From: Hyphomicrobiaceae bacterium
Lineage (GTDB): Bacteria; Pseudomonadota; Alphaproteobacteria; Rhizobiales; Devosiaceae
Direction: 5' to 3'
NCBI GenBank assembly: GCA_020638095.1
Contig: JACKJF010000004.1
Location: forward strand, 62,001 to 126,000
Length of the DNA stretch: 64,000 nt
Both the position numbers and the translations under genes were made by a program. This document shows positions 1-8,805 of the stretch, one piece after another. Every line of letters starts with the position of its first letter. Within the stretch, counting starts at the first letter, position 1. The notes under the pieces were generated by a model. It worked only from the letters and a program-made list of their open reading frames with translations, did not search any database and was not told the origin of the DNA.

Positions 1-162
1 AATGTCGTGGTGGATAATGGTCTATTCGGCATGCTTCTGGCGATTGTCAGAGCGGAGCCGACCGACTGGGTTCTGCCCCCGTGGCACGGGGACCGACTAG
101 GGGATATCATTGCCTGCGACTACCTATATCACCGGCCAGTCCTGCCGGCTGCCGGGCTGTGA
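1..162 (+). CDS. Possible 3' end of an upstream gene (unrecognised)
   Basis: Frame 1 is open from the left edge of the window to a TGA at 160-162 and reads as about 53 residues with mostly G/C third positions, including the stretch WVLPPWHGDRLGD. It would overlap the polyketide synthase start by about 50 bases, which is unusual, so it may be chance. Another short reading (ATG at 2, TAG at 98-100) in frame 2 is rich in Trp, Cys and Arg and looks less like protein. No family is recognised. The sequence left of the window is needed to decide. Confidence 0.25.
   Translation, partial: NVVVDNGLFGMLLAIVRAEPTDWVLPPWHGDRLGDIIACDYLYHRPVLPAAGL
76..90. repeat. GC-rich palindrome upstream of the PKS gene
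   Basis: CCCCGTG and CACGGGG are separated by a single G, about 20 bases before the PKS start codon. It could be a small hairpin or a protein site. No T-run follows, so it is not a typical terminator. Confidence 0.35.
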
Positions 163-3100
163 TGATGTTACCTCGCTCACGCGTGCACTGTTCGATGGCG
201 TCGACCTCGTCACCGAAATTCCCGAGGATCGCTGGGCGCATGCAGCTTATTTGCATCCCAATCCGGCGCCTCCGGGCCGGTCATACGTTTTTTCCGCCGG
301 CATTCTGAACGACCTCTGGAGTTTTGACGCCGAGACCTTCGGCATTTCGCCGCGCGAAGCAGCGCAAATGGACCCGCAGCAACGCCTGCTTCTGCAGGTG
401 GTCTTCGAAGCGCTCGAAGACGCTGGACTTTCGCGCAACAGGCTCGCCGGGCAGCAGGTCGGCGTCTATGTCGGGGCGTCCACCATGACCCACGGCACGC
501 GGCTCGCCAACGATCCATTGCTGGCCGACCCCTATATGATGACCGGCAACACGCTTTCGCTCGTGTCCAATCGCATCTCCTATGCCTACGATTTGCGTGG
601 GCCGAGCCTCACGGTCGACACGGCCTGTTCGTCGTCTCTTTTTGCTTTCGACCTGGCTGAGAAGGCGCTGGAGCGCGGCGAAATCGACACGGCAATTGTC
701 GCCGGTGCGAACATTCTGCTCGATCCGGCACATTTCGCCGGGTTTTCCGCGGCACACATGCTGTCGCCGACCGGCCGTTCCCGGCCATTTTCGGCAGCCG
801 CCGACGGCTATGCGCGCGCCGAAGGGATTGTGGCCTTCGTGCTCGAGCGCAAGGAAATCGCTGACATCGCTCCGCGGCGTCCGCGCGCCGCCATACTCGG
901 CGTGGGAACGAATTCGGACGGACACACGCTGACTGCGGCACTTCCAGCCCTTGCCGGACAGACCGATCTGCTCCGATCCGTCTACGAGCGCGCTGGAATC
1001 GATCCGGCCACCCTCAGTTTCGTTGAGGCGCACGGAACGGGAACCGCGGTTGGCGACCCCGTTGAAGCCACGGCGCTTGGGCAGGTTCTCGGCACGCGCC
1101 GGAGCCGGCCGCTGCCGATCGGATCGATCAAGTCCAATATCGGCCATCTTGAGCCCGCGTCCGGTGCTGCCGGCGTTCTGAAAACGCTGATCGCGTTCGA
1201 AGCTGGTCGCTACCCGGCTACGCTTCACGCGGAACATTTGAACCCCAACATCCCGTTTGACGACCTGAATCTCTCTGTTGTGCGCGAGGCGATGGCCATC
1301 GAAACGAGAGAGGGCAGGGTGCCCCGCGCTGGCGTCAGTTCCTTCGGTTTCGGCGGCGCCAACGCCCACATGATCCTCGAAAAAGTGCCGGACGCGGCGC
1401 CGGCGATGCCTTCAGAACCGGCACAGCCGCCCATCCTCATGGTATCGGCCGCCACCGAGGAATCGCTTCGCAAAATGCTTGCCGTGTGGTCGTCCCGGAT
1501 CGGGCGGACCTTGCCCGACGCAGCCCGGCTTGCCGATCTTGCCGGCCAGGCCAGTGCGTTCCGCTCAAATGAACAGCGGCGCGCTGCGGTGGTTTGCGAC
1601 AATGCTGCCGCGACTGCCGAAGCTCTCGACAACGCCGCACGGGGAGCAAAGGATCCTCGAGTAGCCCTTGGTCAAAGCAGTTTTAGCGGCGAACCTGCCG
1701 CGTTCGTCTTTTCCGGCAATGGCTCGCAATATGCCGGCATGTGCAGGCTCGCCCGGTCGTCGAACCCGGACTACGATGCCAAGCTTCGCGAAATCGATGC
1801 GATATTCGCGGACTTTTCCGGTTGGTCAATTCTTGCGCGCCTCGAAAGCCCCACGCTCGAGGACGACCTTCGGGCATGCGACATCGCCCAGCCTCTGCTC
1901 TTTGCCGATCAGGTTTCCCAGGTCGCGGCCTACGCCGCACGCGGACTCCGGCCTGCGGCGGTCATGGGCCATTCTGGCGGAGAAGTGGCAGCCGCCCATG
2001 TTGCCGGCGCGCTTTCCTTGCGCGAAGCGCTGGCGCTCATCCACTGGCGCAGCATTTCCCAGAACCGGTTGCGCGGCACTGGCACGATGGCAGCCCTTCA
2101 GGTTGGCGCGGATGAGGCGGTGGAAAGCCTGGCCGAGTTCGGAGGGGACATTCACCTTGCCGCTGAGAACAGCCCGCGAAGCGTAACCCTGGTCGGATCA
2201 AACGAGGCGATCGCCGCCTATATCCCGTTTGCCCGCAAGTCCCGCCGGTGGGCCTGTGTCAAACTCGATATCGACTATCCCTACCACTCGCCGGCTCAGG
2301 ACCAGATCCTGGAGGAACTGCGCTCGCATATCGGGGACATCAGGCCGGCGGCGACCGTTTTGCCATTCGTCTCCACGGTCACAGGCGCCGAGGAACCGGG
2401 AGAGGCGCTGGCGACCGACTATTGGTGTGACAACGTGCGCCGGCCGGTAAATTTCCGGAGTGCGATGGCAACGCTCAAAGAGATGGGTCTGAAGGCCTAT
2501 CTCGAAATCGGGCCGAGCTCCGTGCTGATCAACTACATCAAGGGTTGCATCGGTGGTGACATGCCCGACGCGGTAGTGATACCAGGATTTGAAAAACAGG
2601 ATACGCTCGATCCGGTTGGCCGTGCGCTGGCCCGGGCCCTTGTGCACGGATGCGGGCTGACCTCTGCCGAAGTTGCCCCAAAACCGGTGAATTTTGACCG
2701 CTCGCTGCCTCGCTACGCCTGGATGAACCGCGTTCACCGCGTCGATCAGACCTCGACAATCAACCGGATATTTGGCGCAAACGAGGACTTTCACCGCTTC
2801 CTCGGCATCGAAGATGGCGACGACGGTGGCGTGTGGCGCACCGATTTGGATCTCGGAGTAACGCCCGAGATCGGCGACCATCGCGTCGGCGGGCAGGTAT
2901 TGTTCCCGGCAACCGCATTCGTTGAAACAGCCCTAGCTGCGGCTCTGCGGAAAATTCCTGAGGGAATGGTCGAACTGCGCGACCTCGATATTCTCGCGCC
3001 ATTACGGTTGGCCGAAAAAAGCCTCGTCACCATGCGCACCGCCGCCGAGGCCGCGACAGCCACCGTGAAGATTGAAACGCGGCCGCGAGGGACAGAGGGC

Positions 3101-6100
3101 CAATGGCGCAGCAATGTGAGGTGCCGCTATTACCGGCTCGAAACTGAACCGGCGGTGGGCCGTGCTCCGGACCCGGCACGAAAGCCGGGCGATGTTGACG
3201 GCAGGTTCGTTTATGAGGCGGCGCAAAGGATCGGCCTCGACTACGGCGACCGGTTCCGCCGTTTGTCGCATATGCGTCTTGATGGCGATGACCTGATCGA
3301 AGTTATCCTCGATCCTGCCCAGCCAATCGCCCTGGGCCACAGGGGCGTGAATGTGGCGGCGTTGGATCTCATCGGCGCAGATGCGGTGTTTCACGGACTG
3401 ATCGGCGCGATGCGGCGGCGCAAAGTGGACGCCCTTGGCTACCTTCCGGTCCGGGTTGGCCGGGTGAAACTGTTGCGTACCGGTGCGTCCATCGGGTCCG
3501 GTCGGATCGCCATCCAGCGTGTCGGTCATCGTAGCATTCTGGCCAATTTCGAACTGTTCGGGACCGATGGCAGGCCGGTGGCACTTCTGGCTGGTGTCAG
3601 GTTCCAGGCGGCAAGCCTGAAGCGCGGCCTTGATCTGGCGGAACACGCCTATCGTTTTGTCCCGCAAATTCTGCCCTCGGATGCGTTATCGCCTCGCCCC
3701 GCGATCCGCGAACTCACGGAACTCGTGCATTCTCACGAATTCTCGCCCGGCGATGAAGGCGCCTTTCTGGTCGAAGGCATCGCCCAGCAGATCGTCCTGA
3801 GCGCCGCGCGCGGCCTCGCCAACCAGCAATGCGTTGTGCCGAAACCCGCAGACGGTATGACACCCTATTTCATGAGCGCGATGAACATTCTCGTGCGCGC
3901 TGGACTTGCGCAGAAGACTGGGTCCGGTTGGCAATTGACGCCTCAAGAACCCGACGCGCCGATCCCGGCGGAATTGGTTGCCAGTCTTGCAGGGCATCGC
4001 CCGGATCTTGGCGCCGAAGCCGCCGTCCTCGCCAGATTGACATCGGGCTTGCGGGATTTCCTCAAGGCTCCCCCGGAAAGCGCGCGGGAGGCATTAGGCC
4101 GCGATGCGCTGACCAACATTTCCGAAGGCTCTGTGTTTGCTGCGCGGCGAACCCGGCTTTGCCTGCGGCTGGTCGAAGAGATCGCCGCGAAATGGCCGAA
4201 ACATAAGGCACTGCGCATTGCGGAAATCAACGACGGACGAGCGCAACTGCTGGCCGACCTTGCCGACAAGCCAGCGTTGCGGCAGGCGACGCTGGCGGAA
4301 ATCGTTGTTCCAAGCAGGGGCGAGGCCGGAGCCGCGGTCGCGCTGCCGCTTGAGCGGGTCGAGCGGATTGAGGCATCTGAAATAGCAGGCCAATTCGATC
4401 TCGTGATCGTTCCCGGCACCCTCGACCGGGCCAAAGACAGCGCAGTTCTCGTCAGTCAGCTTGCCGAATGGCTTGCCCCGGGCGGCATGCTTGTCGCGAC
4501 CGCGCAGGCCCCGAGCGACTTTGACGATCTCGTCAACGGTCTTGACCCGGACTGGTTCGAAAGCCCCGGCGCTGACGGAGAACTGCCTTCGCGGCGGCAG
4601 GCCGCCGAAGAACTTGGAGATATATTTGGCGCGGCCGGGTTCGCCGACATTTCGGTAGAGGCACTGCCCGACGGCTTCGGCCCCGCGGCATTGGTCATGG
4701 CTTCAAGGCCGGACGAGCGCGCGCCAGTGCGGGCCCGGGACCCGGAATTGGAATCTTTGATCGAGGCTCTGGTTGCCGGCCAAAAGCACCCGTTGGTCAC
4801 CGATCTGCCAGAAGCAGCCCTGCGCATCGCCAGACCCGCAGGTGGAAAAGCCCATGCGATCCTGTTTGGCACACCTGAGGCAAACGGCACAGCTCGCGGC
4901 GTGGACGAAGTTTTGGCGGCGAGGTTGCTCGCGCTTAGGGATTTGGCGGCGGAGTTCTCCACTGCTCAGGCCATGATCGTCGCGATTTTGCCCGGGGGCT
5001 CGGGGCAGGGGCTGGCGCGCGCCACGGCTCCGCTTCAGGTCGCCACCTGGAAGGCCCTGAGAGTTCTTGTCAACGAATACCCGGCCGTCAGTCGCCTTGC
5101 TGTCGACACCGCCGACGGAATGAGCGCCACGTCAGTGGCGTCACGCGTCACCGAACATCTCGACGGCACCGACGTCGAGAGCGAAATCATCCTCACCGAT
5201 GACGCCGGCTATGGCCTCCGCGTCGTGCGGGGACTGCCGGCGCCGGCGGCGGCAAGTTCCAACGACGCTGCCGTTCTGGTTCCACCGGCGACCGGCGGGC
5301 TCAACGATCTCCACTGGGCGACGGCAGCTCGTCGCGCGCCCGAGAAGGGCGAGGTTGAGATCGAAGTCGCCGCAACGGGCCTCAACTACCGCGACGTGAT
5401 GTGGGCGATGGGCCTTCTGCCCGAGGAGGCGCTTGAAAAGGGCTTTGCCGGCCCGACATTGGGAATGGAATTCTCGGGTCGTGTCGTGCGCTGCGGCGCC
5501 GGGGTTTCCGGCCTCGAGGCCGGCGACAAGGTGGTCGCCTTCGGTCCGGCATCTTTTGCCTCCCATCGCACGCTTTCAACCCGGTTCGTCGCCAAACTGC
5601 CGGGTGAAATGGACCTTGAAGCAGCGGCAGCCATCCCTGTGGCGTTTTTCACCGCGCACTTCGCGCTGGTCCACCTTGGCCGGTTGGCAGAAAACGAAAC
5701 GGTGCTCGTCCACGGAGCCGCTGGGGGTGTCGGACTTGCGGCCATCCAGATCGCGCAATCGATCGGTGCCCGGGTTATTGGGACGGCGGGTTCGCCGGTA
5801 AAGCGCGCCCTGCTTGAGACACTCGGCGTCAGCGACGTGCTGGATTCACGCCACCTTGCATTTGCCGATCAGGTCATGGACCTCACAAATGGCCGAGGCG
5901 TTGACGTGGTCCTGAATTCGGTTGCGGGCGAGGCGATGGAAAAGTCCCTCAACTGCCTGGCTCCGTTCGGCCGGTTTCTCGAACTTGGCAAGCTCGACTA
6001 CTACGCCAACACCATGGTTGGCCTGCGCCCCATGAAGGAGAACATCTCCTATTTCGGCATCGATGTGGACCAGCTCATCAAGGCGCAGCCGGAACTGTCG

Positions 6101-7468
6101 TCCCGGCTCTTTTCCGAGATGCTCGAGGGTTTCCGGTCCGGAAAGCTGCGCCCGGTTCCTTATCGGGGTTTCGATGGCGGGCAGGTAACCGATGCCTTTC
6201 GCCTGATGCAGAAATCCGGCCACATTGGCAAGATTGTGGTTCGGCCGCAGCCCCCTCAATCCGTGGCACCCCGGACGCCGGGGTCGCAAAGGTTTGCGGC
6301 ATCGCCGGAGGGCTTCCATCTGGTTTTCGGCGGACTGGGCGGTCTCGGTTTCGAGGTCGCCGAGTGGCTGATCGCGCGCGGGGCGCGATCCGTAGTGCTG
6401 GTTGGCCGGAATGCCACTCCCGGCCCGGATGCCGTGGAGCGGATTGCGCAGTGGCGAGCGGCGGGCGTTGACGTGACGCTGGCGGCCTGCGACATCGCCG
6501 ACGAAAACGCGCTCGACGCGCTCCTCGAGGGATTGCGTGCCAAGGGGCCGATACGGGGCGTGTTCCACTCTGCTATGGTGCTCGAAGACATGCCGATGAG
6601 CGCGCTCACCAAAGAAAGTCTCCGACGCACGCTCCCTGCCAAGGTGAGCGGGGCAGGCAATCTTGACCGTCTCACACGCGGTGATGCCCTCGATTATTTC
6701 GTCCTGTTTTCTTCTGTCGCGGCGATGTTCGGAAACCATGGTCAGTCCGCCTATGCCGCCGCCAACGGATATCTCGAAGGCATTGCGACCCGCCGCCGCG
6801 CCGAGGGTCTTCCGGGTCTGGCCGTCGGCTGGGGCGCGGTGACCGATGCGGGCTATCTCGCTCGAGACCCGCAGCAGGCCGCCCTGATCAAGCGCGCCAC
6901 GGGAGACGTTGCGCTCACGGTCCGGGAGGTCACCGAGGCGCTGGAGACGCTTCTTGCACCCGGCGTCGTCAGCGACCCCGTTCAATATGTCTCCAACATG
7001 CGCTGGGGAACCCTTGCGCGCACCCTGCGGACCTTGTCGGAGCCCTCCAACCGCTTGCTGCGCGCCCTGTCCGAGCGGGAGGGTCTTGATGCCGAAGGCG
7101 GCAACCTGCGTACCGAGCTCGAAGCCCTTCCGCTGCACAAGGCGGAAGCGCGTCTGACGGCGTTTTCAGTGGAACGGATCGCCGACATCCTGCGGGTGTC
7201 GGAATCCTCGATCAAGACCAACGAGCCGATCGGCAACCTCGGGATGGATTCGCTGATGGGGGTGGAATTCGCGTTGGCCATGGAACAGGCGCTTGGCGAA
7301 GCCGTGCCCGTATCGCTGATTTCCGACAGCCTGAGCATCAATCAGATCGCGCGCAACCTCGTCGCGCATCTGAGATCAGAAAACGCCGGTGCTGACGGCC
7401 AGGATGCCGCCGCGCTGTCGCTTCTGGCCAAGCATGCGGGCGGATTGGACGCGGGGGGCGGGTCATGA
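110..7468 (+). CDS. Fully reducing type I polyketide synthase, single module
   Basis: This 2452-residue protein has the domain order KS-AT-DH-(degenerate MT)-ER-KR-ACP. The KS (about 5-430) has Cys173 in DTACSSSL, His308 in EAHGTGT and His346 in SNIGHLEP. The AT (about 530-830) has Ser622 in GHSGGE and a YPYHS specificity region that is neither the malonyl HAFH nor the methylmalonyl YASH form. The DH (about 895-1190) has His924 in DHRVGGQVLFP. A methyltransferase-like stretch (about 1330-1530) has lost the glycine-rich SAM motif (EINDGRAQ). The ER (about 1720-2040) carries HGAAGGVGLAAIQ. The KR (about 2065-2250) has GGLGGLG and Tyr2215. The ACP carries Ser2381 in LGMDSL. There is no thioesterase or reductase at the C terminus, so release must be in trans. 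Translation probably starts at the TTG at 110, after AGGGGA (99-104), because the KS N terminus (ITGQSCRLPGC) begins immediately and the frame is closed by TAG at 98-100. The stop overlaps the next gene as ATGA. The domain set resembles fungal highly reducing PKSs and animal fatty acid synthase. Iterative use is inferred. Confidence 0.95.
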   Translation: MPATTYITGQSCRLPGCDDVTSLTRALFDGVDLVTEIPEDRWAHAAYLHPNPAPPGRSYVFSAGILNDLWSFDAETFGISPREAAQMDPQQRLLLQVVFEALEDAGLSRNRLAGQQVGVYVGASTMTHGTRLANDPLLADPYMMTGNTLSLVSNRISYAYDLRGPSLTVDTACSSSLFAFDLAEKALERGEIDTAIVAGANILLDPAHFAGFSAAHMLSPTGRSRPFSAAADGYARAEGIVAFVLERKEIADIAPRRPRAAILGVGTNSDGHTLTAALPALAGQTDLLRSVYERAGIDPATLSFVEAHGTGTAVGDPVEATALGQVLGTRRSRPLPIGSIKSNIGHLEPASGAAGVLKTLIAFEAGRYPATLHAEHLNPNIPFDDLNLSVVREAMAIETREGRVPRAGVSSFGFGGANAHMILEKVPDAAPAMPSEPAQPPILMVSAATEESLRKMLAVWSSRIGRTLPDAARLADLAGQASAFRSNEQRRAAVVCDNAAATAEALDNAARGAKDPRVALGQSSFSGEPAAFVFSGNGSQYAGMCRLARSSNPDYDAKLREIDAIFADFSGWSILARLESPTLEDDLRACDIAQPLLFADQVSQVAAYAARGLRPAAVMGHSGGEVAAAHVAGALSLREALALIHWRSISQNRLRGTGTMAALQVGADEAVESLAEFGGDIHLAAENSPRSVTLVGSNEAIAAYIPFARKSRRWACVKLDIDYPYHSPAQDQILEELRSHIGDIRPAATVLPFVSTVTGAEEPGEALATDYWCDNVRRPVNFRSAMATLKEMGLKAYLEIGPSSVLINYIKGCIGGDMPDAVVIPGFEKQDTLDPVGRALARALVHGCGLTSAEVAPKPVNFDRSLPRYAWMNRVHRVDQTSTINRIFGANEDFHRFLGIEDGDDGGVWRTDLDLGVTPEIGDHRVGGQVLFPATAFVETALAAALRKIPEGMVELRDLDILAPLRLAEKSLVTMRTAAEAATATVKIETRPRGTEGQWRSNVRCRYYRLETEPAVGRAPDPARKPGDVDGRFVYEAAQRIGLDYGDRFRRLSHMRLDGDDLIEVILDPAQPIALGHRGVNVAALDLIGADAVFHGLIGAMRRRKVDALGYLPVRVGRVKLLRTGASIGSGRIAIQRVGHRSILANFELFGTDGRPVALLAGVRFQAASLKRGLDLAEHAYRFVPQILPSDALSPRPAIRELTELVHSHEFSPGDEGAFLVEGIAQQIVLSAARGLANQQCVVPKPADGMTPYFMSAMNILVRAGLAQKTGSGWQLTPQEPDAPIPAELVASLAGHRPDLGAEAAVLARLTSGLRDFLKAPPESAREALGRDALTNISEGSVFAARRTRLCLRLVEEIAAKWPKHKALRIAEINDGRAQLLADLADKPALRQATLAEIVVPSRGEAGAAVALPLERVERIEASEIAGQFDLVIVPGTLDRAKDSAVLVSQLAEWLAPGGMLVATAQAPSDFDDLVNGLDPDWFESPGADGELPSRRQAAEELGDIFGAAGFADISVEALPDGFGPAALVMASRPDERAPVRARDPELESLIEALVAGQKHPLVTDLPEAALRIARPAGGKAHAILFGTPEANGTARGVDEVLAARLLALRDLAAEFSTAQAMIVAILPGGSGQGLARATAPLQVATWKALRVLVNEYPAVSRLAVDTADGMSATSVASRVTEHLDGTDVESEIILTDDAGYGLRVVRGLPAPAAASSNDAAVLVPPATGGLNDLHWATAARRAPEKGEVEIEVAATGLNYRDVMWAMGLLPEEALEKGFAGPTLGMEFSGRVVRCGAGVSGLEAGDKVVAFGPASFASHRTLSTRFVAKLPGEMDLEAAAAIPVAFFTAHFALVHLGRLAENETVLVHGAAGGVGLAAIQIAQSIGARVIGTAGSPVKRALLETLGVSDVLDSRHLAFADQVMDLTNGRGVDVVLNSVAGEAMEKSLNCLAPFGRFLELGKLDYYANTMVGLRPMKENISYFGIDVDQLIKAQPELSSRLFSEMLEGFRSGKLRPVPYRGFDGGQVTDAFRLMQKSGHIGKIVVRPQPPQSVAPRTPGSQRFAASPEGFHLVFGGLGGLGFEVAEWLIARGARSVVLVGRNATPGPDAVERIAQWRAAGVDVTLAACDIADENALDALLEGLRAKGPIRGVFHSAMVLEDMPMSALTKESLRRTLPAKVSGAGNLDRLTRGDALDYFVLFSSVAAMFGNHGQSAYAAANGYLEGIATRRRAEGLPGLAVGWGAVTDAGYLARDPQQAALIKRATGDVALTVREVTEALETLLAPGVVSDPVQYVSNMRWGTLARTLRTLSEPSNRLLRALSEREGLDAEGGNLRTELEALPLHKAEARLTAFSVERIADILRVSESSIKTNEPIGNLGMDSLMGVEFALAMEQALGEAVPVSLISDSLSINQIARNLVAHLRSENAGADGQDAAALSLLAKHAGGLDAGGGS

Positions 7469-8805
7469 GCGGGCGCGACGGACTGGACAAGTTGGCCGCC
7501 GCGGGCCGGGCTTCCGCCAGGCAGCGCGGCGAAAAGCGTACGCCCACGGAGCCGGAGGTGTTCGAGGCGGCCCGGTTCGATCAGACCGAAAAGTACCGCC
7601 TGATCGAGAAAATGTCCGAGGTTTCGAGCCTGTTGGACATTCCCAACCCGTTTTACCGCGAGCACGACGGCAGGGCGGGAGCGACGACCAAAATCGGCGG
7701 GCACGAATACATTAACTTCGCGTCCTATGACTATCTGGGTTTGAACGGCGACCCGCGACTGATCGAGGCGGCCCACCAGGCCATCGACACATATGGCATC
7801 TCGCCTTCCGCAAGCCGGCTCGTCGCAGGTGAGCGGCCGATTCATCGCCAGTTTGAGAAAGCCCTGGCGCGTCACTACGGAACGGCGGCGGCCCTGTCAT
7901 TCGTCAGTGGTCACGCCACCAACGTGACCACGATCGGCGAACTCATGGAAGCGCAGGACCTCATCCTGCACGACAATCTCATCCACAATAGCGTTCTGGT
8001 CGGGGCTCAGCTGTCTGGCGCCACCCGGCGCGGCTTTGCCCACAACGATCCCGATGCGCTTGAGCAGATTCTCGCCAAGGAACGCGGCCGCTTCCGCAAC
8101 GTGCTGATTGTCGTCGAGGGACTTTATTCGATGGACGGCGACGCCGCCCCGCTTGCCCCATTCATCAAGCTGAAGCGCCGCTATGGCTGCTGGCTGATGG
8201 TGGACGACGCGCATGGGCTTGGCACGTTGGGCGCAACCGGCAAGGGGGCCTTTGAACACGCGGGGATCGACCCAACCGACGTCGATATCTGGATGGGCAC
8301 AATGTCCAAGACCCTCGCGTCGACCGGCGGCTATATCTGCGGTTCGGCGGCGCTCATCGAAATCCTGAAGGCCAACGCATCGGGTTTCGTCTTTTCCGTC
8401 GGTCTCGCACCTGCGCTTGCCGCTTCCGCGCTGGCGGCGCTTGAAGTGATGCACGCCGAGCCCGAACGCGTCACCCGGCTTCATGCGAACACGGCCCTGT
8501 TCCTCGACCTCGCACGACAAGCCGGGCTCGACACAGGCTTCGCGGAGCCTTTTGCGATCGTGCCGGTGATATTGGGCGACTCCATCCTCGCCGTCCAGCT
8601 CTCCGAGGCGCTGCTGGAGAGGGACGTCAACGCTCTGCCGATCATTTATCCTGCGGTACCCCAGAATGCCGCCAGACTCCGGTTCTTTGTCTCTGCCGCC
8701 CATACTGAAGAAATGATCCGCAAAGCCGTGGCCGCAACGGCCGAGGCATTGGCGGAGCTGCGCGCCGCGGGCGACGCCACCGAAAGCCTGAGCGCGCTCT
8801 TTTAG
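7465..8805 (+). CDS. PLP-dependent alpha-oxoamine synthase (BioF/Kbl/SPT-like)
   Basis: This 446-residue fold-type I PLP enzyme belongs to the family of 8-amino-7-oxononanoate synthase, 2-amino-3-ketobutyrate CoA ligase and serine palmitoyltransferase. Those enzymes join an acyl thioester to an amino acid with loss of CO2. The Schiff-base lysine is Lys282 in TMSKTLAST, and MVDDAHG supplies the cofactor-binding Asp. Residues 1-60 form an extra N-terminal segment relative to BioF. The start codon overlaps the PKS stop (ATGA), so the two are translationally coupled. With no thioesterase in the PKS, this enzyme is the likely off-loading catalyst, taking the acyl chain from the ACP and giving an alpha-amino ketone. 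The same division of labour is known for fungal FUM1/FUM8. The amino-acid partner cannot be read from the sequence. Its stop codon overlaps that of the convergent gene. Confidence 0.9.
   Translation: MSGRDGLDKLAAAGRASARQRGEKRTPTEPEVFEAARFDQTEKYRLIEKMSEVSSLLDIPNPFYREHDGRAGATTKIGGHEYINFASYDYLGLNGDPRLIEAAHQAIDTYGISPSASRLVAGERPIHRQFEKALARHYGTAAALSFVSGHATNVTTIGELMEAQDLILHDNLIHNSVLVGAQLSGATRRGFAHNDPDALEQILAKERGRFRNVLIVVEGLYSMDGDAAPLAPFIKLKRRYGCWLMVDDAHGLGTLGATGKGAFEHAGIDPTDVDIWMGTMSKTLASTGGYICGSAALIEILKANASGFVFSVGLAPALAASALAALEVMHAEPERVTRLHANTALFLDLARQAGLDTGFAEPFAIVPVILGDSILAVQLSEALLERDVNALPIIYPAVPQNAARLRFFVSAAHTEEMIRKAVAATAEALAELRAAGDATESLSALF

Noticed and set aside
5846..7138. 430-codon minus-strand frame
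   Set aside because: Antisense to the ER-KR part of the PKS, whose motifs are unambiguous.
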